Positions 46,817 through 58,767 of a stretch of DNA of 64,000 nt are shown here, in pieces. Each line of letters starts with the position of its first letter. Position 1 is the first letter of the stretch. The stretch is from assembly GCA_028095005.1 (NCBI GenBank), contig CM051461.1, positions 41,465,968-41,529,967 on the forward strand. Reading direction: 5' to 3'. The DNA comes from Rhynchospora pubera. Lineage: Eukaryota > Streptophyta > Magnoliopsida > Poales > Cyperaceae. The notes under the pieces are model-generated. The model was not told where the DNA came from. It saw only the letters and a list, made by a program, of their open reading frames with translations, and did no database searches. A program made the position numbers and the translations under genes.

Positions 46817-47305
46817 TGTTTTCTGGTTCTAATAAGCCTGGTATTTGACTTTGTGCCTGGTATTTGGCACTTGAGTCTGGTATTTGACTCTGAATAATCA
46901 ACCAGCCTGGTATTTGGCTGAGTAAACTGACAAACTTTGAGGAATTGAGAAAAAATCAGAACAACAGTTTTGTGGATTTTTTTAATAATCTTTGTATATG
47001 AAATCTGCCCTTTACAATCTGCGACTCCTTATCCTTATACATCTCTATACAATAGAACATGAAAATAAAATTGAATACTATAATCAGACTATTTCCTATA
47101 CAACACCTCACTTTCTAAATACAACACGTTATACTTCCTAAATGATTGTGTGCCAATGTATTTCCTAATTTGGATCTCTTGACTTATACGGCAAATTACC
47201 TCCATACTCTGAATCCTTTGTATCCATATTCTGATGCGCTAAACAATCATACGCTGAACCTTCCTTTGTACCAATAGTTTGATAATCATCATCTTGACAT
47301 AAACA
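46817..47305 (-). mobile_element. LTR-like segment, probable copia type
   Basis: Termini are TGTT...AACA over 489 bp. Read on the minus strand it is preceded by purine-rich CCTGAGAGGG, as a polypurine tract would be, starts TGTTTATGTCAAG, and contains the repeated phrase CAAATACCAGGC/ACTC near its end. Flanking 5-bp sequences differ, as expected if this is one LTR of an element whose other end is lost. The assignment rests on style only. Confidence 0.42.
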
Positions 47306-49696
47306 CCCTCTCAGGAGGAGTAATCTTTGAGATATACACATAAAGGCATGTAAAGAGCTATTGCTTGCATGCTACCCCAATTTAAAAGTCAATAAGGTTA
47401 CACAGACTCTATGTCCCGTGCTATTGTCTGTTGTACCACTTAAAAGTGCTAAAACAACAAAAAAAAAACAATTTTAAGTGCTGCATTCTTCATGTTTTGA
47501 AAAGCAAAATTGCATTCGTGTTCAAGTTCATGCGTGTAAGAGGTAAATAAAATTGCATCTGTGCTCATATTCATGCATGTAAGAAATAAGTAAAGTTCCA
47601 TGTAGCATCTGTTACTTTAAAGTTTCATGTAGCATCTGTTACTTCATGGTTTCATGATCAAGTTGCATAGGGTCAGTGAGTCGGTTACATATCATATAAG
47701 TTTGCAAAGTCAGTCATATTCATACGCATAAATGGCATCATGATCAGCTAGGGCTCAGGCCAATGAATTCATGCACTAATGTGTCTAAATTAAATAAAAT
47801 AGAAGGGCTAAAAGGCAAAAAGGTCCTAGATCACTGTCCTCAGGATATAGGTCACCTCAGTGAGTATAATCCAAAACTCAGAAGGAAAATAAAGTCACTA
47901 AAATATAAATTTCAACTCAAAATCATAGGAATTACATAAGTCTGCATGGTCCAAATATAAAGTTACACATAGGCTACACACATGTATTAAGTCTCAAATA
48001 AAAAGGAAGTTATAAGTTGGTCTCATGATTAGGCAAAAAGGTACTGTTCATAGTAGACTTAAGCCAAAGCCCTAAACATAATATAAAATATATGTCAGGT
48101 TCAAAATAAAAATCTGTTGAAATATCAAATTAAGAATTGCATATAGTCAAAGACATTAAGAAAAACATCATAGTTATGCATGGCATCTGTGCCAAAAAGA
48201 GAGTTACCATCATGAATACACATTTGCATTCCACATGTTAATTTAGAAATAATTCAAAAAAATACATTCTGACATAAACTCATATGCATTGTTTTTAAAA
48301 CGCGCATCAAACTTTAATGGCCTCAGTCCAGACAAGAGAGTCATCATGTGCATTTTCAAAATTACATAAAACTCCTTTTTTTTAATAAAAAATAATGAAT
48401 GAAACTTTGCACAAACTAAAAAATGCTAAAAAAATGGATAAGCACAAAAACAAATAAACACAAAACAGAAATCCAAAATGGGGCGTGTATGTCTCAAAGA
48501 TTTGACTCCTGAGAAGGTGTTTACACAGTTGTGTAAGCCACAAAACGGTATAGTGGTTTCCCAGAAATGGTTACCAAGAAAATCCAGACTCATGCAAGTC
48601 AAGTAATGATAACTGACCAAACCAAGGCTTCAAACTAAGTTGAAGCAAAATGCTGGCTCAGTGTTGGCTGATATCTTGTGGCCAACGCTCAGTCAAACTC
48701 AATTTAACTCAAAAATAAAATATGGAATGGTATTAAACCTAACCACGCCAGATGAAACAAAGGTCAAAAATTGAAAAGGAAGTGTGGTTACCTTTGTGCA
48801 ATTAAAGACACCAGGAACCTCTACGAACCCTCAAGACCCTTGGGACCCGCTGAAAAAGTTCAATTGAAACTCAAAGTTATTCAATTGACCATGGTAATTC
48901 AGACCCGAGTAAAGAGCGGAAAAGGACAACCAAAATCATCAGGAAATTGATAAACTGGAATGGTGAATAGAAAAAGGGAACTCACCAGGAGTCAGAAAGC
49001 GACTTCAATTTGGAAATTGGTGGCGTCCATCGTCGTGGTTGGGTTTCCGCTAAAACCATCGTCTCTCGACAGTCGAAAGAAGGGAGAAGACGAAGGAAAG
49101 AAGAAAAGAAAAAGGAAAAGCGTCCCTGGACACGAATCTTGACGCCCCAGGGACGGATGGATGTGATCCCCAACGGATCCAAAGTGCAGCAATGGTGGAC
49201 TCGATGCACAAAGACCAAGTCACCGAAAATGGGTCCCACCCAGCGGTTTAAAACCCAGCTCAAATCCAAAACCTCAGCGTCATGAAAAATCCTCTGTGGC
49301 GTATTCCGTGTGGCGGGTCACTGCAACCCAGAACAGCAAAACAGCAAGCCTCAGCCAATCAGAAAACACTAAAACTTCAAAAATACATAGAAAATAGCAG
49401 AAAAATCAGAAAATCGCAAATAAAATATCAAAATTTCCAGGAAATTATGAAGAATATTTTGGTGTCATTTTTCAGGCCCCCATTCAAAGAATAAAAATAT
49501 GTGAGGTTAAAAACATTAAAGGTCATCATTTTTAAAAATATAAAAGTGATGATATCAAAGATAAAAATTTAAATTCTGCAAACACATGAACATTTATGTT
49601 CTAGACAGCAGGAACACATGAATATCTATGTTCTGGACAATAGGTACAAATGAGACTCGATAGCCGAGACCACCGATACCCCCAAAGGTCCAAAAA
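47306..49696. other. Non-coding region between LTR-like segment and copy C leader
   Basis: Repetitive-looking AT-rich DNA followed by a GC-richer stretch (48920-49290) with antisense pairs of open frames that lack domains. It could be the internal or untranslated region of a non-autonomous LTR element. It ends where homology with the WEX-like leader begins. Confidence 0.4.
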
Positions 49697-51380
49697 AAAT
49701 CAAATCCCAAACTTGAGAAAGATTAACCTACAAATTTATAAATTAAAAGTATAACATTATGTAAATGAATTTTCCAAGATACAATAAAATCTCAAAATTA
49801 ATAATATAATATTATATATGCATTGAACACGCTATGCCTAAACTAAGCATGGACTGTATAACCCAATTCAGTTAAATAAACAAAATAAATACCAACACCA
49901 ATAAGGTATAAATCAATACGTATAAACCAATAAGGTATAAATCACTACGTACATGATAATCAATACGTATAAATCAAAATTTGCACTACAAAACCAATAA
50001 GGTGCAGGACAGACTAGTACAAAGAGATCTACACACTGCAACAGCTTACCAAAACAAACTCCAACTGTTATTTACAAATAGTCACAACAAGCTAGTGTAC
50101 TTTGACACCATAAAAGATTGCTCAGCTAAGTACTTGATATTCCAAATATTGTACATATAGTGTAGCAACGGATCTAGAATTTTGGATCGAATAATGTATG
50201 TTTAATCTGCCTTGTCCGATCATGCAATATCAATTTATTACAAATATATTTATACGTATACAGGATAATACAATGTCTGTACGAAAAACAGTTTGGCCAC
50301 ACACAAAAGCTAATATTAAAGTTTCAGAAAATGAATTGTATCTAATACCACAGTGTTCTGTTTAGGAAAAGAATAATATAGTAAAGATAAATGATTAATA
50401 CAACTGAAAATGCACACAGAAAACAATTAACACAAAGAAATCAACATCATAGTTGATCCAGATTTTTGGACAATCCAATGTGAATCCAAATAAGAATGTA
50501 ATTAGAGCCTAATTAGGTTTCTCCCTAGGTGTAAATCAGACCCCCAACTCCAATTTCTTCGGGGTTAAGACTTAAGAGAGACATGAGTAAATAAATGATT
50601 ATATGAAATAACTGAAAATAAATGAAAGAGTTGATGTACTTGAGAGATTAAACCTAAACCTTCTAATAAAACTACATCAAAATCTCAAAGTTACAAAACT
50701 CATCTCAAACATCCATCAAAGCAAATATCCAAGGCGTCGAAATCAATTTCAAGCAATTTGATTTGTTTCAAAGGTTAAACAATTGAGCATCCTAAATACT
50801 ATAAGATACGATTGATTATTGATCTGTTCAAGGCTCAATTCAAATCCAAAATGCAAAAAGAGATTAATCACCTTTTAGGTCTTTTCAAGCGATTCCTCAA
50901 GGTGCTCTCCTTGTTATCTGTCGCAAAAAGTTTGGATAAAGGAAAGTGAAGGAGAGAGTAAAGTTTTTTTTTTTTTGATGATTAGGAGAGAGTAAAGTAT
51001 AGAGTATAGTGCAACTGGAAATTGGTCTACAGTTTTTTTTCTTTTAGACCATGACCCTTTTTTTCTTTTTTATTTTAAGTAAACAAATTAGCGTCCCTTC
51101 TGTTTTTTTTCCTTCTGATCAGTCCGTAGTCTGTAGACCGAGTTTTTTTCTCCGGCCACGTCACTTGGTCGATGCAATCATTGTAACGTCCTATCAGTTC
51201 AGTAATTTTGTCCTTTACTTCCTCCCTCCTACAGGAGAAATTTACAAATGCACCCATAATTTGTTCAGTTAATTTACATTGTCATGTTGGTTGAATTTTT
51301 GGACAATGGTGAGGAAAGAAAATTAATTGTTATATTTTACTTATTTAATTTTTTGATCAAAATGCAAATATTTTAGACTA
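49697..51380 (-). pseudogene. Detached 5' leader and promoter of WEX-like copy C
   Basis: 49697-50872 matches the leader intron and exons of copies A and B, with the acceptor TTTGTAG|GTTAATC at 49728 and the donor AAAAG|GTGATT at 50871. 51000-51370 matches the copy B promoter (GGCCACGTCACTTGG; AGTAATTTTGTCC). Homology ends at about 49697, just short of where the ATG should be. No exonuclease coding sequence follows. This is the missing 5' half of copy C, now separated from its 3' part by about 25.7 kb. Confidence 0.7.
50964..50984. mobile_element. 21-bp poly(T) insertion with 14-bp TSD
   Basis: T14 followed by GATGATT is flanked by two perfect copies of AGGAGAGAGTAAAG (50950-50963, 50985-50998). 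On the minus strand the insert reads AATCATC plus poly(A), the tail of a retroposon, extremely 5'-truncated. It lies in the leader exon of copy C. Confidence 0.7.
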
Positions 51381-51384
51381 ATTC

Positions 51385-51385
<1 letters not shown>

Positions 51386-51420
<35 letters not shown>

Positions 51421-51422
51421 TT
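51386..51422. repeat. (ATT)n microsatellite
   Basis: About twelve ATT units. Nothing functional inferred. Confidence 0.9.
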
Positions 51423-51800
51423 GTTTGGTACGACCCACGCCTACGGAGCCTACACCTAATCCGCTCGTACAAGTTTACAACTGAGTGATGACGGAACGAT
51501 TACTCTCAAATTGCAAGCCTCTGCGACTTTGCTTTAAGTTGGCTAATCTTCTGGCGGGTCGTGATGCATTCGTTATTTACATGTGGCACGAAGTCTAATT
51601 ACTCAAATCAGGTGGCGCGCTACATGAGTGTCGCGCAGCTCACAGGTCGTCCCCTATTTTAATCCGGATTGTAAGAACCGAAAAAAATTAATCGTCAGAT
51701 CCAAATCGAACGGCTCGTGGGGTGCGCGCGACACCAGAATTGAATTGGAAAGTAAGGTGACTCGCTGCACAACACGAACGAAGCAGCTATTTGTAGGTTA

Positions 51801-52247
51801 AGGGGCGGAGGCAGTGGGGGACAAAGGGTTGCCCCCTAAGATTTTTTTAATGTAAGTAAGAGGTTTTGAATTTTATGCTAAATTTGGTTAGCACACAATA
51901 TATTGTCCCTCTAATAAAATAAAAAAGGTTAAAATGCAATAGATAGCTCAAGATAATTTAGTCAATTAAGTTTATTATCTGTCCAAACTTGTTTAGTTAT
52001 TATTTTTTTGCCTCTATTAAAGCAAAGTAAGAAGAGGAAAAATCACTCATGAAACGTTTGTTAAGATGAAACTCTTAGTTTATTATTTTTTAAGAAAAAA
52101 ATACTTCGCTATTAATGTATTTAATACTATTCATATTTATAAAAAATTATTACTGTATAGTAAAATAATAATTTTTTGTCGTATTATTTTTCTATATTTA
52201 TATTTTCGAACTCTGCCCCCCTAAGCCGAAATCCTGACTCCGCCTGG
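51801..52247. mobile_element. TIR-like element starting AGGGGCGGAGGCAG
   Basis: The left end AGGGGCGGAGGCAGTGGGGG and the inverse of the right end (CCAGGCGGAGTCAGGATTTC) resemble the common plant hAT-type CAGGGGCGGA ends. CCCCCTAAG near the left and CCCCCCTAAG near the right repeat. The TSD is not clear, so the exact ends are uncertain. Confidence 0.5.
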
Positions 52248-52895
52248 GTTTGAACTATTAAATATTACTTTGGTACTTCACTTTGAGAGTTTGTACTATT
52301 AACTAAGTACATATTCATTTTTTTAATAATAAGATAGGGCCAACAAATTCAATTTAGAAATTGGGACTTTGTATAATGTAAGTACTAATTGTTAGCATTA
52401 TAATACTAGAAATCCAAAATTGATATTATATATGCTATTAAATATAGAGATATATTGTTTATAATATGGAATTTATTAATTTAGATAAAAATAAAACATT
52501 ATAAAGTATATCAATATCATGATTTATTGACCATTTTGATCCGCTTAATCATTAAATAATATTTTAAAACTGAATTATGCGAAACGCCTTTTAAACACCT
52601 CACAGCTCATCATATCAACGTATATACATGCATCTATGTACAAAGACACAAAAGGTGTGTAGTCGTCTACAAAATGCGTCCCTTAGCAACATTTAGAAAA
52701 TAAAATTGATAGAAAAGGTCATTCTTGTCCTAATTCAGTTTTTCTTATAAAAATAATTTATTCAACTTTCAAAATTGTTAAGGTACATTGAGGTAATTAA
52801 CAAAACTATAGCTGATGAAGTTATTAAGATTTTGGTTTTCTTACTATTAGAAAATTTATTTGTAATTATCTTCTGGCTTATTATAAACTTCAGTT

Positions 52896-53038
52896 TCTGT
52901 TTGGATGCGTTGAGAAGTAGGAAGAAGAAAGAAGGGAAGAAAAAAAATTATAAACAATCCAAACTCTTTACAAAATTACACACTTTCCAATACTTCTTCC
53001 CTTCTTCCTTTCTTCCCACACCTATCCAAACGGAGCCT
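52896..53038. mobile_element. MITE of the CCGTTTGGAT family, copy 6
   Basis: Starts TCTGTTTGGATGCGTTG and ends CACCTATCCAAACGGAGCC; about 143 bp. Subterminal ACAATCCAAACTCTTTACAA is shared with the other copies. It lies downstream of the LAP5-like gene. Confidence 0.75.
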
Positions 53039-53409
53039 CAATATAGAAAGATGGGGGCTTTGAACTAGTTTTTGCTCCAAACAAAGGTACATTCAGTTAA
53101 ATTTAAATCCCGTTCTCACTAAATGTATGTTATATTTTCTTAACCACTAGATAAAAACTTATTTTCAGTGACACAACATTGGCTTAAAAACAGTTTTGAG
53201 TAAGAAATTTTCTGTATTATCAAAAATTGAACATCTATTGAATATGCAATAAGCTCTCTTCCCTTTCATAGGAAAATGAAAATTCCAATATGAAAGGTAT
53301 GAGCTTTCTACCTTTTTAAAGAGAAACCCTTTCAAACTCTACATCATACGGTTAAGAACACAAACAACAAATTGGAGAGAGATCCCCAAAATCTTTTTTC
53401 TCTAGAAGT

Positions 53410-55288
53410 CTAACAAACCAAGTTCCTCGCAAGAATGCCTTCAAAAGTAATCCCAGGCCCAAATGCCAGAATCAGTCCCCATTCAGAATCCTCCTCCCCT
53501 TTCTCTCTCTTTTTCTTGCTCTCCTCCACTAGGTTCTCCAATACATACACAATTGTGTTGCTGCTCGCATTGCCGAAGTCCCGCAGTGCATCTCGGCTTG
53601 CACTCAGCTTGTCAGGTTTCAACTGTAGCCTCCCCTCCACCTTGCTTAATATTGCTGGCCCGCCCGGGTGTACAGCCCAAAATAAATCGTTGTACTCAGC
53701 CCCGCTGCATACTGTGTCCTTAAGCATCTTCTTGCAAAATTCTTCAACATGCGACTCGATCACCTAAGCACCATCAATTCATCATATTAACATCATATCG
53801 CTATGGTTTACCGGCTGTAACACGATTTTGGTGCACGTAAAGTACAATTAGTATTGTGTTGCCTCATTGTTTAATAATAAGTTCATTTTTATTGTATGGA
53901 AGTATCAATTTTATCAAGTTTGAATGTTTAAGTTTGAATAATTGCTAGAATTAATCTACATATGCTACATATGCCATTGGTTAATTGTAACCTGTGGTAG
54001 TTCTCGGCCCAACTGAAACTTGATCCCTTCCTCGGTTAATCGGCCATCTATGGTCTTCTCGGTATCGGGCAGATATTGTTGAATTGCTGAGGTGAGCTCA
54101 AACAATGGTTTCTCAACACCTGGCACAGGATCAGCTCCAAGGATTACCGCTCCGGCTCCATCCCCAAATAGAGCAACACCAACAAGGTCATACGGCCTTT
54201 GTGCACTTGGTGGCCTAAACCCGACAATTGTTGTCTCTGACGTGGCGAGCAACACACGGCTTCCTGGGTTATTCTCTGCCAGATCCTTCGCCACACGTAG
54301 ACCTGCAACTCCACCTGAACAGCCTGTAAATGCTAACATGATCCGACGTACGTCTGGTTTGAGACCTAAACCACGTGCCAGGTGGAGGTCACCGCCTGGA
54401 AACCGGGCCTCACTTGATGACACATAGACGAGATGGGTTATGGATGAAAGAGGCCTCCCCCATGCCTCAATGCATGAGAGGGAAGCGTCTATGGCCATTT
54501 GGGTCACAGCTTTATTGGAGATATCTAGCCTTTGCTTTACTGTGGGGAGGCCTTCTGTGGCTAGTTCTGGGTAGTTCTTTAGAATTTCCTCTGACATTAC
54601 AACATACCTGGTTTTCACTGTTGTTGTCTTGCCTAAATGAAGAAAACAAAGAAAAACAATGTGAATTGCATTTCTTTTTTTTTTTAGGGTCAATGTGAAT
54701 TGCATTTCAATTGTATCATAAGGGAAAAAGTAAAATCACATAGAAACCCTTTATGGTCTTACTCAAACAGAACAAATGCCAACTTTTAGTTCTTAAATAT
54801 ATATAAGGCTGTGTTTGGACGGTGGGAAGTGGGAAGAAGGAATAAGGAATAAGGAATTTTTTTTCAATAAATTTATTCCTAACCATCCAAACTCTTCATA
54901 AAAGTTACACACTTCCCAATAAATTTACCCCTTCCCAATAAATTTCTTCCCTTCTTCCTTCTTCCTACCTTATTCTCAACACATCCAAACGGAACATAGC
55001 AACTATGCTTCTATATACTTTTTTATTAATATAACAGAATATATCAATACCAATTATATATTTTAGAATAGTACTGTAATGTAATCCAATTGAAAGTGAA
55101 TGAAGCATACACAATCTAGTTAACTTCTGTTTGAGTTCGTGATCGGTACAATTGGTGCTCTTGAAGAACCCATCTACAAGGTAGTCCTGCATCACCAATT
55201 GCTGAGGAAATGCTTTCCCTAGAGCTAAGATCGTTGCATTTCCTGATACAGAGTTAGTGATCTTGATGCTATCTCCATTATTTGCCAT
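53410..55288 (-). CDS. LAP5: Type III polyketide synthase, LAP5/PKSB type
   Basis: Three exons, 55288-55111, 54632-53992 and 53763-53410, join in frame to 390 residues, the family's normal length. The catalytic triad of chalcone-synthase-like enzymes is present: Cys in FTGCSGGVAGLRVAKDLAEN, His in DLFWAVHPGGPAIL, and Asn in DFGNASSNTIVYVLE. The C-terminal GFGPG-type loop reads ILAFGPGITFEGILARN. TLCKTTTVKTRYVVM, SSEARFPGGDLHLARGLGL and RPYDLVGVALFGDGAGA match the PKSB/LAP5 clade rather than chalcone synthase (no CHS-type Phe gatekeepers seen in the usual context). LAP5/PKSB condenses fatty acyl-CoA with malonyl-CoA to alkyl pyrones for sporopollenin in the tapetum, so anther-specific expression is expected. 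Intron 1 holds a MITE. Confidence 0.93.
54806..54998. mobile_element. MITE of the CCGTTTGGAT family, copy 7, in LAP5 intron 1
   Basis: Starts GGCTGTGTTTGGACGGTGGG and ends CAACACATCCAAACGGAACAT; about 190 bp. An internal duplication (CACTTCCCAATAAATTTA, then CTTCCCAATAAATTTC) makes it longer than its siblings. Confidence 0.75.
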
Positions 55289-55370
55289 TGAGAATATGAA
55301 GTTGATGGATGGAGAAGTGAGGAATTATGGAGTCTGGTTATATTTTTGTAGCAATTTTCATTGGGGTATT

Positions 55371-55384
55371 AAGGGTTTTATAAG
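55371..55384 (-). promoter_or_regulatory. Probable TATA box of the LAP5-like gene
   Basis: On the minus strand GCTTATAAAACCC lies about 85-95 nt upstream of the ATG at 55288, a good distance for a TATA box with a leader of about 60 nt. Confidence 0.5.
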
Positions 55385-56249
55385 CTTGACTTTGCAGTTG
55401 AAAATGATATGCGCATGTAATATTTTGTAGTTAAGGAGCAATAAGTACATGAGTTGAGTTTGTTGATGAGTAGGTGCAGATATTAGTTTCTCCTATATTA
55501 TTTATATTCATCTAAAATATGTCAATTGCACTGTTAATTTAAACGAACAAATCCGTTGATCATGAATCCACAATTGTTTTTCTTTCTCCAATGTTGAACT
55601 GTACCATTATCCAAGTGAAGAAAAATAAACGGTTTTTGCATACACTAATCCAACAAATTCACTAACGTGAACGAAAATGAAAAACAACGGTTAAAGATAG
55701 GAATTCACAATATTTTTCTTTTTCATAATATGCACAATATTCAATTGCTATATATTATCAAAAATATTAATATATTATGTTACTGATTTTCAATATAAAA
55801 ATTAGATCGCCCAATGCGCAAAAACCGCTAGTTATTTTATGATTTCAATATCCATCTCAAATGTTTCGCGCATCTCAAATCCTTGTAATTTGGTATTATG
55901 AAATAAAGGAAGCTAAATATCTGAAGGAACCACATGAAATACTTTTTCTTCATCTAGTGTAAACCGTTCTTCCAGAAAACAACAAAGTTCTTCAAAGAAT
56001 TTAAAGTGTAAAGCTGCGACTGCGAGTCATTAAAAAAATATTATTTAGTGAAAATGAAAAATAAATAAATATATAAATAAATCCGTCGGATGACCCATTA
56101 GGCCATTTATGATTTGTAGTTGCTCCTTAAATTAGGCCTTTTGGGTATTTTCTTTTTTGTTTTGCCTATTTGGATTGGCTGGCGTACACCTGTTTAACTA
56201 TTTCTTTTTAATTTAATGAAAATTTTTTGTATAATTGAAAATTTAGCAG
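55385..56249. other. Upstream of LAP5-like gene, no gene seen
   Basis: AT-rich DNA between the LAP5-like promoter and WEX-like fragment D. No repeat or exon recognised. Confidence 0.5.
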
Positions 56250-57105
56250 AGTGGTTACAATACCGATAATGGTACATGACTCATTAAAATTGGCTGTAAA
56301 TTGGTCGTATATGAGCGGAATATTCATAGATATTTGGCACGGATCACAAATCTTCATGCAATAACTTACAATTAATTGATTGTTTTCTTATATTATCTCT
56401 CAATGGGATACTGAACTTACAGAAGAATTACTAAAAACAGGAGCTAAGCAAAAATAAACCACCTCTTCTTATTCTGTCCATCTGACAATTTGATACATAG
56501 CTGATAATTAAAACCGATCAATTACTATTTCAAGTTTTCTAAAATTAAGATTAAGAAAAGTTCAAGTTTAATGGAATTCAAGCACTATTGGAAGACTAAG
56601 ATATAGCATAAGAAAAAGCTAACATATACTTTTACGGTTTTACCAGAATTTAGAGTCAGGGGTAACCAAGTTCAAAACTATTAACATTTGTTGACATATA
56701 GTAGCATTCGTTTTTCCGAAGTAAACTTCTGATCTTTGGGAGATAAAACAGCAATGACGAATATTTGTGATGTATAATTGCCAAAATCCACAAGCTAGCG
56801 ACATAGATGATGCAATCAAATGCAAGACATCTAATCAAGCAAAGCAAAAATAAACAGATGATATCAGCGGTTAAGATCACAATGTGGCAGATGCACGTAG
56901 CACAAAGCACGTCTCATTATCCACTTGAAATTAAGCTATTCATGAATCATAATTAAGCGGTAATTACTAGCATTTATTACATCCATTAGAGTTTAGACCA
57001 TAGTTTTAAGAAATAGTTACTAGTTACCACAACTAAAATTCAACAAGGACGGTTCCAGTTCCAGAGTACCAGTAGGACAACCTTTCTCATCAGGCATCCA
57101 TATTT
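56250..57105 (-). pseudogene. WEX-like fragment D (3' flank only)
   Basis: Matches the 3' flanks of copies A-C in the same orientation (GTTACAATACCGATAATGGT; CAAATCTTCATGCAATA; TTATCTCTCAATGGGA; AACCTTTCTCATCAGGCATCC at 57080). Homology stops near 57105, at about the point where the stop codon and coding sequence would begin. No exonuclease sequence follows. Confidence 0.65.
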
Positions 57106-57871
57106 TAGGGACAACTAAAATATTTTATAAGTCTATAATTATAAATTTTTCATATTTCTGTGAGTGCATATATAAAATTTCATAGCCAAACAAACTTTAA
57201 AGCCCCCTAAACAATTTAAAAACTAAACTATATTTAATCAAAAATTCAGAAATAGAGGCCTCCATTGATCCGTGAAATGGAGGTGAATAGAATGGTGACG
57301 TCATACTGACGTCAAAGGCGGCATGCAAACTAGTTTACTTTTATATACTTTTAAGATTTGTTTGGAATTAAATTGTAGTTTTTTTATTTCAAAAAATGCA
57401 TTTCAGACTTTGTACATCTTTTAGTTTTCATATTATATTTGTTAGATTAAAATTTTCAGGCAGTGTTAGTTAATTTTCTACCTTGTTGGGAGTACTTGTA
57501 TCAGTACTTAGAATTGTTTGTCATTCAGCTTGTTTATTTTATATGCTATCTACATTTGCTTAAGCTTTAATTGTTCTTCCTATTAATCAACTCTTGTTGG
57601 CGCTAAGATATGAACTACTTATACTTGCTTGTTTGCATTTTAAACCTATCTGGTATGATCCTTGTACCAAACTTGTACCGTGCGTAACCCTACTAGATCG
57701 AGAAAATGTTAATGGGGTCGAATTCTATTTAGTTTCTACTGTTTTGTTGCAAAAATTATATCATTTATTCCAACTAAAAAATAATATGATTGTATATTTT
57801 CTTGCCTTTCTCCATATTTTAGTATAATTATTAACAACCACACAATGTACTGTGTCAATATTAATTATAGA

Positions 57872-57927
<56 letters not shown>

Positions 57928-58767
57928 AAATAAGTGGCCGAAACCACCACTTTTTCATTTAAGAAAAAGAAACCCAGTTACAGCTATAGACTTATAGTTA
58001 TAGTTATTTCGTGAAATAAGTAGTGAATTGTACTCGCTACATTTATTTGAAGTAGGGATGGTAAGGAACAGACGACACTTCCATAAACTGACTCATGAAA
58101 TTTCAATGAATATTTTGGTTTTTTTACAATTTACACCGCATATCTATTTCTTAAAATTCTTAAATTACATACCAGACATAACTTAATTTCGGAATAGTAA
58201 GATGGCTCAACTAGTTACAGATTTTTAACTTACAACACAATTTAAGTTCCTACCAAACAGGCCGAAGAGAGGGGAGTCTAGGAATGGTGAGATAAACACT
58301 AACATAAATTTAGATAGACTTTACTTGGGTCATATAATCCTCATTTTGGGGTGAGCTCATCACCTCATCCCTCACCTCCCCTAATCTCCCCTTTATCTCC
58401 ACCAATTGATTGTAGAGCACAGTTTTAATGATGACAGAAACATTAGTCAATCACATACTTTCCAAAGAGTCCAAAAAAATAATTTACAAGAAAAACAAAT
58501 CAATGAAAAAGCATGTAGGATGTAACTTATCAGTCTTCAATCTTCATATAACTTCATAAAGATGCGCTTAAAAGATTTTCAGAACACTATCTGGAACAAG
58601 ATAACTAAGCAACACAGAAATTAATACCTACAGTTGAATAATATCTCTAGATAAGCAGATTTAGTGGGACTCGATCAAGTACTACAAGCTGGAATAAAAC
58701 AGCTTCAAAAGATGAAAGAGTTCAATTTATATCGCTTGACAGTTAGCTTTTAAGTCCATACAGCCTG
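57106..58767. other. Intergenic, no gene seen
   Basis: AT-rich; holds the TA microsatellite at 57873-57924. A short frame at 57594-57827 has no domain. The 3' UTR of the F-box gene should lie just below 58768. Confidence 0.5.
57873..57924. repeat. (TA)n microsatellite
   Basis: About 26 TA units, likely length-polymorphic. The Ile-Tyr frames through it are not genes. Confidence 0.95.

Noticed and set aside
46817..47305. Complete LTR retrotransposon between here and 49697
   Set aside because: No second LTR, no primer-binding site and no gag/pol frame could be identified.
48960..49285. Pair of antisense frames of 91 and 95 codons
   Set aside because: GC-rich stretch open on both strands without a recognisable protein; not listed as a gene.
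53435..54698. Open frames on the plus strand over the LAP5-like gene
   Set aside because: Antisense shadows of a strongly coding gene.
57761..57958. Open frame with an Ile-Tyr repeat
   Set aside because: Translation of the TA microsatellite.
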